From: Pseudomonadota bacterium
Lineage (GTDB): Bacteria; Pseudomonadota; Alphaproteobacteria; Rhizobiales; Xanthobacteraceae
Direction of reading: 5' to 3'
DNA: 5,555 bases
Assembly (NCBI GenBank): GCA_021779635.1
Contig: JAJYAH010000520.1
Location: forward strand, 1 to 5,555
The notes under the pieces were generated by a model, which was not told where the DNA came from, made no database searches, and was given only the letters and a program-made list of their open reading frames with translations. This document shows, in pieces, positions 1 to 5,342 of the stretch. Position 1 is the stretch's first letter, and the number at the start of each line of letters is the position of its first letter. Position numbers and translations under genes: made by a program.

Positions 1-96
1 AGCCAAAACTTGACCCCAGCCCGATCCTCAAACCATAAATCCAGGTGGGTCAGTTCTCAGTGAAAAGCCCGGGTCAGTTCCTCGCGGAAATCAACA
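1..96 (+). mobile_element. IS21-family element, right terminal segment (partial)
   Basis: Two imperfect copies of a GGGTCAGTTC-led repeat lie at 47-66 and 71-91. The second runs into TCAACA, so the element ends in CA at position 96. An inverted TTGACCCC copy lies near 10-17. Multiple terminal repeats and a TG...CA end are typical of IS21-family elements, and this arrangement resembles the segment downstream of istB in rhizobial members as I remember them. The istA/istB genes would lie to the left, outside the window, reading on the plus strand. The minus-strand ORF entering from the right changes character exactly at 96, which supports this boundary. No target duplication can be checked because the other end is not present. 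Confidence 0.7.
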
Positions 97-526
97 GGTG
101 GAAAAGCTTCAGTGCAAAGTCGCCATTGTCCGAACGTTTGCACCGACCGGAAGAGACCGGCGCCAGATGCTTCGGCCCATTGAATTCGCACGCGTAAAGC
201 TGGGCACCATCGGAATAAGACAACTCGCGCTGATCCGACCGAACGCGAACATGCAGCCTTGTCGGTCTCGTTGAACGCGGCGACCCCACGTCCAGATCGA
301 AATTTGCGATGTGCAGCCCGGGCTCGACGTTGAAACCAATGAAGGGCGGCCCGAAAAAGCTCGGCTGAAAGAAGCGCCAAGGCCCCGCTTTCGCGAAAAT
401 GAATTCGGGCACGATGACAGTGCCGCGACGGCTATGTCCAAGACGAAGCTTGATGAATCCGTCATGCCAATGACTATCTTCAATCGATGCAGGCGAAGAA
501 ATCCTGACGGGCGGCCCTGCGAGCAT
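74..526 (-). pseudogene. Hypothetical protein, 3' end truncated by the IS21-family insertion
   Basis: A 150-codon minus-strand ORF begins at 526 with a GAGG Shine-Dalgarno-like sequence 9 nt upstream. An in-frame TGA lies shortly above the start. About the first 143 residues are native. The last seven (LLISARN) come wholly or partly from the IS21-family end (positions 74-96), so the original C-terminus is lost. I do not recognise the family. The visible part is rich in aromatic residues and prolines (for example FFQPSFFGPPFIGFNVEPGL, about residues 52-71), has no obvious membrane helix or signal peptide, and looks like a soluble beta-rich protein. It follows yedK after about 87 nt and was probably the last known gene of the same operon. 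An alternative start at 621 overlaps the yedK stop by 8 nt but is in another frame, so it would require a frameshift near 530. Confidence 0.45.
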
Positions 527-613
527 TCCAAGCGACCTCGTTTTGTGATGCGGTCATTTTTATCTAGCGCAGGTGTGGGCAGTCCAGGTGAGCTTTTTGC
601 CAAGTTGTCATCG

Positions 614-1279
614 TCAGACATTGCGGTTGATATGAGTATCTTGGCGTTCGCCCCTCGCCACCACCTTCAGCTTTCCGTCCGCTAGCGGCTTCTGAAGCGC
701 CATCGCCTCGTCCGTCGATGCGCGCAGCCAGACGTCAACTTCCTCGTCGCTGGTCAGGATCACCGGCATGGCCTTGGGATGGATCGGCGCCACCTCGGCG
801 TTGGCGTCGGTGGTCAGGAACGCATAGATGTCGGCTGTGACCTCGCCCTCCTTGGCCTTCCGCACCGAGGTCCAGTTCGTCCAGATGCCGGCGAAGCAGG
901 CGAGCGGGCGATCGTCGCCGACGGCGAACCAGACCGGGATCTTCTTGCCGTCGGGGCCGGTCTCGTACTCCGAGAACGACGTAAACGGCACGATGCAACG
1001 GTTCGCCGGCCCGAGCCAGCGGCGCCAGTGCGGCGACGCCGTGTTGCGGACATTGGTGACGCCGGGGTCGGTTGTCCGGCCTTTCAGGGCGAACACCGGC
1101 GACGGCATGCCCCAACGGGCCATCGTCAACTCCCGCTCGCGGTCGGCCATCCTTACGATCGGCGCCGGATAGTCGGGGAAGACACCCGGCATCGGTGGGA
1201 GATTGCCGGTCAGGTCGCGGGAGACCCGAAATAGCGATCGCATCGCGTCCTGCGCCTTGGTGATGCTGTAAAGGTTGCA
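614..1279 (-). pseudogene. yedK: SRAP family protein (SOS response-associated peptidase, YedK/HMCES type), separated from its start codon by an insertion element
   Basis: SRAP proteins bind abasic sites in single-stranded DNA and crosslink to them through Cys2, which becomes N-terminal when Met is removed. The minus-strand reading frame gives [12 protein letters not shown] (1279-1244) and then an open 209-codon ORF from ATG 1243. Numbered from the original Met, the family's other active-site positions are present: Asn77 in TNVRN, Glu105 in SFSEYE and His168 in [10 protein letters not shown]. In the present arrangement the codon before Cys is ATC (1282-1280), supplied by the inserted element. 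A TGA lies seven codons further up. The true ATG is at 2619-2621, 1.34 kb away. Translation from ATG 1243 would lack Cys2 and the first beta strand, so a functional product is unlikely. The body of the gene is otherwise undamaged, which suggests a recent insertion. The stop codon overlaps an ATG (621) on the same strand. Confidence 0.88.
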
Positions 1280-1281
1280 GA

Positions 1282-1292
1282 TGTGGACGGCC
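1282..1292 (-). repeat. Right-end subterminal inverted repeat of the IS1111-type element
   Basis: On the plus strand this reads TGTGGACGGCC. It is a perfect inverted copy of 2602-2612 at the other end. The match extends to 14 bp (1282-1295) with one mismatch. Only two or three bases of the element lie outside it, before the yedK codons begin. Confidence 0.8.
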
Positions 1293-1348
1293 CCCGCTTG
1301 TCAGGATGGTAGCAGATTTCTGACCTGATCGCTTGCTATCAGATGTCC

Positions 1349-1474
1349 GGCCTGTTTGCGCGAGGATAGCTCGCTGGCCAAGATGGTGTTCGCTACACCC
1401 GCTCCAAACACATGCGCGACATCGGAAATGCCGGTGCAACCTTCGGAATGTCGGGCGTATCGACCGACCGGTCG
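1349..1474 (-). ncRNA. Candidate bridge RNA/seekRNA of the IS1111-type element
   Basis: Recent work shows that IS110/IS1111 transposases use an RNA from the element's non-coding end to choose target and donor DNA; in the IS1111 group it comes from the right end. Here the minus-strand transcript folds as follows. An outer stem CGACAT/ATGTCG (1453-1448 with 1422-1417) encloses a CCG/CGG stem (1446-1444 with 1433-1431), whose loop is exactly the 10 nt at 1443-1434. A segment (1416-1407) then precedes a hairpin GGTGT-AGCGA-ACACC (1399-1385). A further hairpin GCGAG-CTATC-CTCGC follows (1374-1360), bracketed by GGCC pairs. The 10-nt loop is complementary to the yedK start, and 1416-1407 is identical to the other insertion flank. 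The RNA's exact ends are unknown; it probably extends to about 1340 or beyond. Confidence 0.55.
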
Positions 1475-1515
1475 TTCCATCTACTCGTTCCTGCAAGTTC
1501 GGGTGGCTTCCATCA

Positions 1516-1531
1516 GGCGGCCTCGACCGCC
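1516..1531 (-). other. Hairpin just behind the transposase stop
   Basis: GGCGG and CCGCC flank a 6-nt loop, 20-35 nt downstream of the transposase stop codon. There is no T-run, so this is not a standard terminator. It may mark the 5' border of the guide RNA or serve as an RNA-processing site. Function is inferred only from position. Confidence 0.3.
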
Positions 1532-1550
1532 CTCCGGCGCCGATTTCAGT

Positions 1551-2544
1551 TTAGGTCGGCGTCGGCGCCGGCGAGCGGATGTAGACGCCGCCCGACACCA
1601 TCAGCCGCCAGGCGATGCGCGCGAACTTGTTGGCGAGCGCCACCGCCACGAGCTTGGGCGGCTTCCGTTCCAGCAAGGCGGCGAGCCAAGGAGAAGGCTT
1701 GGTGCGTCCTTTTCGGATATGCCGCAACAGGGCTGTGGCGCCGACGATCAACGTCGACCGGATCAACGGATCTCCAGCTTTCGTTATGCTGCCAAACCGC
1801 GTTCGTCCGCCCGTGGAATGGTCTTTGGGTGTCAGTCCGAGCCATGCGGCGAAGTGGCGCCCGGATTTGAAGCTGTCGGCAGTCGGCGCCCGCATGCTCA
1901 GCATCGTGGAACCTATGGGGCCGACGCCGGGGATGGTTGCGATCCGGCGGCTGAGTTCGTCTGCCCGATGCCACTTCATCAGCTTGGCCTCGATCTCGTC
2001 GAGGCGCGCTTCGACCGCGGCGTATTCTTTCGCCTGGAAGCGGAAAAGGGCGCGAGCCAGTTCAGGAATGGTCTCGTCTTCAAGAACCCGTTTGATGAGC
2101 GCGTTGACATTCTGCCGTCCCGCGGGCCCGACAATCCCAAACTCGGCTGCGTAGCTTCTGAATGCATTGGAAAGCTGCGATTTCACGCTGACCAACCGCT
2201 CCCGAACAGTCATCAACATGCACGCCGCTTGTTGCTCTTGTGACTTCACCGGCACGAAGCGCATCGACGGGCGGGTGACCCTTCCCGCGCTTCACATACG
2301 CCTTCACATATTGTGGCGGTATCAGCTTCACTTGGTGGCCGAACGATTGAAGGAGACGCCCCCAGTAATGCGAGCTTCCGCAAGACTCAATGGCGACCAG
2401 CGCCGGCGGAAGTCTCTCGAAATATCGGATCATCTCGCTCCGCCGCATCTGGCGGCGGAGCACTACGTTTTCGTTTTCATGAACTCCGTGGAGCTGAAAC
2501 ACGGATTTCGCCGTGTCCATGCCAATGCGCATCTGTGTGTTCAC
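1551..2544 (-). pseudogene. IS110-family (IS1111 group) transposase, internally deleted and frameshifted
   Basis: Translation starts at GTG 2544 with a strong GAGAGGAG ribosome site about 6 nt upstream (VNTQMRIGMDTAKSVFQ). The N-terminal part carries the RuvC-like DEDD start (MRIGMDTAKS) and the second acidic motif (LVAIESCGSSHYW). At about 2280 the frame breaks after VKRGK. Family members continue with a NDAxDAEAICEA-type stretch, but here the sequence jumps straight to VTRPSMRFVPVKSQEQQ in another frame. About 35 nt are therefore missing, including the conserved acidic residue(s) of that motif. The C-terminal half (open from about 2279 to 1551) has the Tnp_20 domain: IPGVGPIGSTMLS, then the SGRHFAAWLGL stretch with the conserved serine, then the GDPLIRSTLIVGA block. 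Restored length would be about 342 codons, normal for the family. The enzyme is very probably dead, so movement would need help from a related intact copy. Confidence 0.88.
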
Positions 2545-2601
2545 TTCGCTCTCCTCTCGTCCAGGCTCTGGCGCCAGCGCCATCAAGCCGCAGCGATTGG
2601 A

Positions 2602-2612
2602 GGCCGTCCACA
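2602..2612 (-). repeat. Left-end subterminal inverted repeat of the IS1111-type element
   Basis: On the minus strand this reads TGTGGACGGCC, the inverted partner of 1282-1292. Six or seven element bases (TGTTGG and possibly one more) lie between it and the yedK ATG. Unequal spacing from the two ends (about 6-7 on the left, 2-3 on the right) is what I recall for the IS1111 group. Confidence 0.8.
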
Positions 2613-2618
2613 CCAACA

Positions 2619-2638
2619 CATGCGGCGGATTATCCCCT
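2619..2638 (-). other. Detached yedK start codon and ribosome binding site
   Basis: The minus strand has AGGGGA (2638-2633), 11 nt, then ATG (2621-2619). This lies 50 nt behind the stop of the 184-codon gene, where the start of yedK is expected in an operon. Joining this ATG to TGC AAC CTT at 1279 restores the usual MCNL start of SRAP proteins. In the present DNA, translation from this ATG enters the insertion element and stops after about a dozen codons. Confidence 0.7.
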
Positions 2639-2671
2639 GCGGGGCGGCGGAGGCAAATCAATGCGCAGCCC

Positions 2672-3226
2672 TCAACGAGCGAGGTCGTGTACGACGATCC
2701 GCGCCTTTTCTGGACCGCCTGCTTGCACCTGAAATTGTTCAGCGCAGGCGTCAGCTTCTGTCCGTGTCTTGAATACCGTGCTGCCGTTGAACCCGCCCAA
2801 ATTCTTGCTGACTGAGAAGAGACCGTTCGAGTGGCAGATGATGGTGATGCAGACGCGGTAGCGTGTCGCCCGCGTGTACCGGCTATTGGGAATGTTCACG
2901 TCAACGTCCCTCTTATCGATTTCGCCGTCCATGCACTGGACGACGTGCTTCACGAGATGGCCGGTGAACTGCTTATAACGGTCTTGAAAGGCTTCAGGAC
3001 CGGCAGCAGCGTCGATGAATGGCTCAAGATCAGGAACGACTGGATCGCGACGCCGCGTCGCTATGGCGGCGATAAGCTTGCCGTCGCGGCTGGTGACAAC
3101 CTCGAAGATGCGCTGGCCGGTTTCAGACTGCAGTTGAGCCCTGAAATGCTGCGGGTCATACGGCTCAATCTCGGCGTCGAAGTTCAACAAGCCGAGTTCC
3201 GGTTTATGCTTGAAGATCATGCTCAT
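2672..3226 (-). CDS. Hypothetical protein, 184 aa, first gene of the minus-strand operon
   Basis: I do not recognise the family. The start is placed at ATG 3226 (MSMIFKHKPELGLLNF) because an AGGAG lies 7 nt upstream; the longer in-frame start at 3253 has no such site. The protein is soluble, with no signal peptide or membrane helix. Residues 1-60 are a mixed alpha/beta segment with a short 'RDGKLIAAIATRR' strand-turn-strand pattern. Residues 65-105 are mostly helical. Residues 106-165 look beta-rich (VNIPNSRYTRATRYRVCITIICHSNGLFSVSKNL) and hold cysteines at 126, 131 and 161. It lies 50 nt upstream of the original yedK start on the same strand, so the two were probably co-transcribed. It is transcribed from the promoter at 3278-3306 and is divergent from the LexA-box operon. 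The insertion element begins 53 nt after its stop and leaves the gene whole. Confidence 0.75.
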   Translation of the reverse strand: MSMIFKHKPELGLLNFDAEIEPYDPQHFRAQLQSETGQRIFEVVTSRDGKLIAAIATRRRDPVVPDLEPFIDAAAGPEAFQDRYKQFTGHLVKHVVQCMDGEIDKRDVDVNIPNSRYTRATRYRVCITIICHSNGLFSVSKNLGGFNGSTVFKTRTEADACAEQFQVQAGGPEKARIVVHDLAR

Positions 3227-3245
3227 GTTCAGGCTCCTGCGTTGC

Positions 3246-3270
3246 GCGACCATGGTCCTGCGCAGGTCGC
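3246..3270 (-). promoter_or_regulatory. Leader hairpin that may mask the ribosome site
   Basis: In the presumed 5' leader of the 184-codon gene, GCGACC (3270-3265) pairs with GGTCGC (3251-3246). The same region contains two perfect 10-bp palindromes (3248-3257 and 3257-3266). In addition, CCTGCG (3266-3261) is complementary to the CGCAGG that forms the ribosome site of this gene. Two alternative folds are therefore possible. This is seen in the sequence; a regulatory role is only a guess. Confidence 0.3.
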
Positions 3271-3306
3271 TTCATGGTTTATAACCCATGAAGGAACGGG
3301 TGGCAA
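3270..3306 (-). promoter_or_regulatory. Promoter with palindromic operator for the minus-strand operon
   Basis: The minus strand shows TTGCCA (3306-3301), a 17-nt spacer and TATAAA (3283-3278), a near-ideal sigma70-type promoter about 50 nt before ATG 3226. The -10 box lies in the 8-nt centre of a perfect inverted repeat, CTTCATGG (3270-3277) and CCATGAAG (3286-3293). A dimeric repressor bound there would cover the -10 box. The repressor is unknown. A GTTC-N7-GGTT sequence (minus strand, starting at about 3297) resembles the LexA box at only one half-site and is not counted as one. Confidence 0.6.
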
Positions 3307-3423
3307 GGTCGGTTTAGACCCAGGCAGGATTGAAGAGTGAGATCGGCGCCGCCCTCCTCGACCTTCTCGGCACAGCTGACGCCGCGTCGACATCATCGAG
3401 TCGGCCGTCAATGAAACGGCCGG

Positions 3424-3459
3424 TTGACTCTCGCTGTACCAAGTGTTCCGTTTATGTTC
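3424..3459 (+). promoter_or_regulatory. LexA (SOS) box and probable promoter of the plus-strand operon
   Basis: GTTC-CGTTTAT-GTTC at 3445-3459 matches the alphaproteobacterial LexA consensus GTTC-N7-GTTC without a mismatch. It lies 20 nt before ATG 3480. A TTGACT hexamer at 3424-3429 could be the -35 box, and TATGTT (3453-3458), inside the LexA box, could be the -10, but their 23-nt spacing is too long. The exact promoter is therefore uncertain although the operator is clear. LexA bound here would block transcription until DNA damage triggers its cleavage. Confidence 0.72.
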
Positions 3460-3479
3460 TGATCCATGAGAGAAGAATC

Positions 3480-3704
3480 ATGTCGGCGGAGACAGAGCGG
3501 AAAGAGATCGTCGACGCCACCGACGAGGAAATCGACGCGATCGTCGCCGAGTTCGGCGGCGACCCGAGAGCCGCCATTCGTGCGCTCGTGCATGACCTCA
3601 CCCAGATCGCCCTGGACTCGGAAGACGCAGTCTCGCGCGGCTATGTCCGCGGCAATCTCCTCCCCTTTCGGGTTGCGCGCGCAGAGGCCGGAGTGAAGAA
3701 GTGA
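3480..3704 (+). CDS. Small hypothetical protein (74 aa), first gene of the LexA-box operon
   Basis: The start is taken at ATG 3480 (MSAETERKEIVDATDEEIDAIVAEFGGDPRAAIRALVHDL). A GAGAGAAG ribosome site lies just before it, and the longer in-frame start at 3330 would lie upstream of the LexA box. The protein is acidic and helical in its first half. It has a 'GGDPRAAIRALVHDL' helix (residues 26-40) and ends in SRGYVRGNLLPF and a basic tail. It resembles small conserved rhizobial proteins of unknown function, but I cannot name a family. Its stop codon overlaps the GTG start of the next gene (GTGA, 3701-3704), which points to translational coupling and a joint role. Regulation by LexA is inferred from the operator 20 nt upstream. 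Confidence 0.75.
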   Translation: MSAETERKEIVDATDEEIDAIVAEFGGDPRAAIRALVHDLTQIALDSEDAVSRGYVRGNLLPFRVARAEAGVKK

Positions 3705-4864
3705 CTGACGGCGAAGCCAAACAGGCGGTCCAACTCACCCGAGAAGAACTCCATGAACGGGTATGGGCCGGCCCGCTGAACAAGCTGGGCGCTGAATTCG
3801 GCACGACTGGCGCCGCGCTGGCCGCCCTCTGCAAGAAATTCTCGGTCCCCTATCCGCCACCGGGCTACTGGACGAAATTGGCGACCGGAAAGAAGGTCGA
3901 AAGGACGCCATTGCCCAGATTGGCAGACGGATCCGAGCAGACGATCATGATCGCGCCGGCGTCGATTAAGCCAAGGCCCACCCGCCAAACGAAGGCTCAG
4001 GCGCCGCAGCCGAGTCCACCGCCGAAGAAGGCAGCGGCGCCTGCGCCCGCCTCGCGCTTTCATCCGATCATCGACCTCTGGATTTATGAGCGCGAAAAGC
4101 GCCGCAAAGACGCGCGACGCGGCCTCAGCTACGACCCGGGCGAATTCACAGACGTCGAAAAAAGGCAGCACCGCATCCTCAACGCGATCTTCAAGGGCGT
4201 GGAACGCGCCGGCGGGAAAATCCACGAAGGGGACAGGAGGGAGCTCTTCGCCGAGATGAATGGCGAGCGCATCGAGTTCAACATCCGCCAGCGGCAACGC
4301 CGAACCAGCCGACCTCTGACCCGCGACGAGAGGCTGCAAAGCTGGAACAAGGGCAGAGAGACGACCTTCCAGATGAACGTCACCGAACTCCTTGCCTTGA
4401 AGACCAAGACCTATTTTCCAGGGCGCGGCCATCTGGAATGGCTTGAAACGACCGAACGTTCTCTCGACGACATGGTGCCCGACATCGTCGCGGCGTTCGT
4501 CGCCGCAGGGCCGGAACTTGTCGCGCAGCGGCTCGAACGAGAGGAGGAAGAACGCCAGCGTCGCATTGAAGAAGCAAAGCGGCAGGAAGAACGGGACCGT
4601 CGAAAGCGCGATAACAATCGCTGGCACTTGTTCGGACACTTCGCCGCTCAAGCCCAACAGGCGGATGAAGTGCGACGACTATTGAGCGCAATGAAGGAGA
4701 AGGTGTCAGATCCGTCGGAAACGATCGGCGACAAGACCATGGGCAAATGGATCGAATGGATTGAGGACCGGATCGAGCGCGCGGATCCTCGGGGGCGTGA
4801 CCCCAAGGACATTTTCAGTTCACTCGCAGCCCTGAGCGCCTGGAACTATCATATACAAGATTAG
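3701..4864 (+). CDS. Hypothetical protein, 387 aa, probable N-terminal helix-turn-helix and C-terminal coiled coil; SOS-linked
   Basis: The start is GTG 3701, overlapping the previous stop by 4 nt, with GGAG 7 nt upstream. Residues 12-60 (LTREELHERVWAGPLNKLG, then EFGTTGAALAALCKKFSVP and YPPPGYWTKL) look like a helix-turn-helix followed by a conserved PPxGYWxKLxxGK motif. I recall this start from a widespread group of uncharacterised proteobacterial proteins in accessory regions. Residues 84-118 form a proline/alanine/lysine linker. Residues 119-265 are a mixed domain with no catalytic signature that I can identify (FHPIIDLWIYEREKRRKDARR; TYFPGRGHLEWLETTERSLDDMVPDIV). Residues 272-305 form a highly charged coiled coil rich in Glu/Arg. 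Residues 306-387 are helical and rich in tryptophan. There is no signal peptide or membrane segment. A DNA-binding or regulatory role is inferred from the N-terminus only. Confidence 0.8.
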   Translation: MTDGEAKQAVQLTREELHERVWAGPLNKLGAEFGTTGAALAALCKKFSVPYPPPGYWTKLATGKKVERTPLPRLADGSEQTIMIAPASIKPRPTRQTKAQAPQPSPPPKKAAAPAPASRFHPIIDLWIYEREKRRKDARRGLSYDPGEFTDVEKRQHRILNAIFKGVERAGGKIHEGDRRELFAEMNGERIEFNIRQRQRRTSRPLTRDERLQSWNKGRETTFQMNVTELLALKTKTYFPGRGHLEWLETTERSLDDMVPDIVAAFVAAGPELVAQRLEREEEERQRRIEEAKRQEERDRRKRDNNRWHLFGHFAAQAQQADEVRRLLSAMKEKVSDPSETIGDKTMGKWIEWIEDRIERADPRGRDPKDIFSSLAALSAWNYHIQD

Positions 4865-5124
4865 CCCCGCTTCAGCCGTCGCTGGCAAAACATTCCGCTG
4901 CTCTGCCAACTGGCTGGAGATGCGGGCGCCGGGGATGGGGAGGCTTTGAAGCCAATAAACTAAAGCCCCAGGCTGAGCGCTTCGACGATGACCACAGCAA
5001 CATGGGCTATGAGAAGCGCTGGTTGAAGAGATCGGTTGATTGCCGCAGGCAGCCGCACATCTGCGCCGATGCCTTCGTTCAAAAAGGAGTCAATCCCCGC
5101 CGGAACCGACATTGTTGAAAGAAG
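4865..5124. other. Intergenic stretch without a supported gene
   Basis: I see no convincing gene here. One plus-strand frame is open to TGA 5118, but its only ATG (5002) has no ribosome site and gives 38 codons. GGCTT-TG-AAGCC forms a small palindrome at about 4951-4962. No strong terminator follows the 387-codon gene. The stretch may be decayed coding DNA. Confidence 0.5.
5081..5098 (-). terminator. Weak terminator candidate behind tRNA-Arg
   Basis: On the minus strand GGGG pairs with CTCC (one G-U pair) around ATTGA and is followed directly by TTTTT, 27 nt beyond the tRNA CCA end. The stem is only 4 bp, so the call is tentative. Confidence 0.3.
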
Positions 5125-5201
5125 TGGCGCGCCCGACACGATTCGAACGTGTGGCCTCCACCTTCGGAGGGTGGCGCTCTATCCAGCTGAGCTACGGGCG
5201 C
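5125..5201 (-). tRNA. tRNA-Arg (anticodon CCG)
   Basis: The 77-nt minus-strand sequence folds fully. The acceptor stem GCGCCCG/CGGGCGC has 7 bp, discriminator G and an encoded CCA (5127-5125). The D arm is GCTC/GAGC. The anticodon stem is CCACC/GGTGG with loop CTCCGAA and anticodon CCG at plus-strand 5165-5167. The variable loop is AGGCC. The T arm is ACACG/CGTGT with loop TTCGAAT. It reads CGG codons. All stems are perfect, so the gene should be functional. It has its own promoter. Its stems differ from the partial copy at 5455-5502 by paired substitutions, so the two derive from different tRNA genes rather than a recent duplication. Confidence 0.97.
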
Positions 5202-5212
5202 ATCTTGGAACT

Positions 5213-5241
5213 TGATAGTGCCTAAGCGTGAACGGGGTCAA
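5213..5241 (-). promoter_or_regulatory. Promoter of tRNA-Arg
   Basis: The minus strand shows TTGACC (5241-5236), a 17-nt spacer and CTATCA (5218-5213), then 11 nt to the first base of the tRNA. Spacing and position fit a stable-RNA promoter. Confidence 0.65.
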
Positions 5242-5342
5242 CCTCAAACACGAAACTCTAAACGTCGATTCGACTGACACATAGGCACGGCTTTCAACCG
5301 ACCTTTTTATCGCCGACACCTCTCTACAACCTCCTTCCAGTT

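Larger units (their letters stand above)
1280..2618 (-). mobile_element. IS110-family element, IS1111 group (defective), inserted at the yedK start codon
   Basis: The element comprises a broken IS110-type transposase (1551-2544), a short left end (about 74 nt before the start) and a long non-coding right end (about 270 nt after the stop). It has near-terminal inverted repeats of 11 bp (14 with one mismatch). Subterminal inverted repeats plus a long right-end non-coding region distinguish the IS1111 group from the IS110 group proper. The limits come from the split yedK gene: ATG ends at 2619 on one side and TGCAACC resumes at 1279 on the other. A TG dinucleotide at 2618-2617 may be the crossover core, so each border carries about 2 bp of uncertainty. 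Adding back the internal deletion gives roughly 1.37 kb. Confidence 0.8.

Noticed and set aside
1280..1282. ATC as a mutated or non-canonical yedK start codon
   Set aside because: The ATC belongs to the insertion element. The native ATG with its ribosome site is found at 2619-2621.
735..1496. 253-codon minus-strand ORF overlapping yedK and the element's right end
   Set aside because: It runs across the IS/yedK junction in the wrong frame and is very rich in Arg/Gly/Pro, as expected for a shadow of a GC-rich gene.
1356..2243. 295-codon plus-strand ORF
   Set aside because: It is antisense to the transposase and the guide-RNA region, with no ribosome site and shadow-like composition.
3281..3297. 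Second LexA box in the minus-strand promoter (GTTC-N7-GGTT)
   Set aside because: Only one half-site matches. The second differs at two of four key bases.
2831..3340. 169-codon plus-strand ORF opposite the 184-aa gene
   Set aside because: There is no ribosome site, it covers the minus-strand promoter, and the minus-strand gene has AGGAG plus a strong promoter.
3641..4657. 338-codon minus-strand ORF
   Set aside because: It is antisense to the 74-aa and 387-aa genes, which have good starts, overlap and an operator. Its sequence mirrors their codon pattern.
5002..5118. 38-codon plus-strand ORF before the tRNA
   Set aside because: It has no ribosome site or recognisable motif, and the open frame has no other start.
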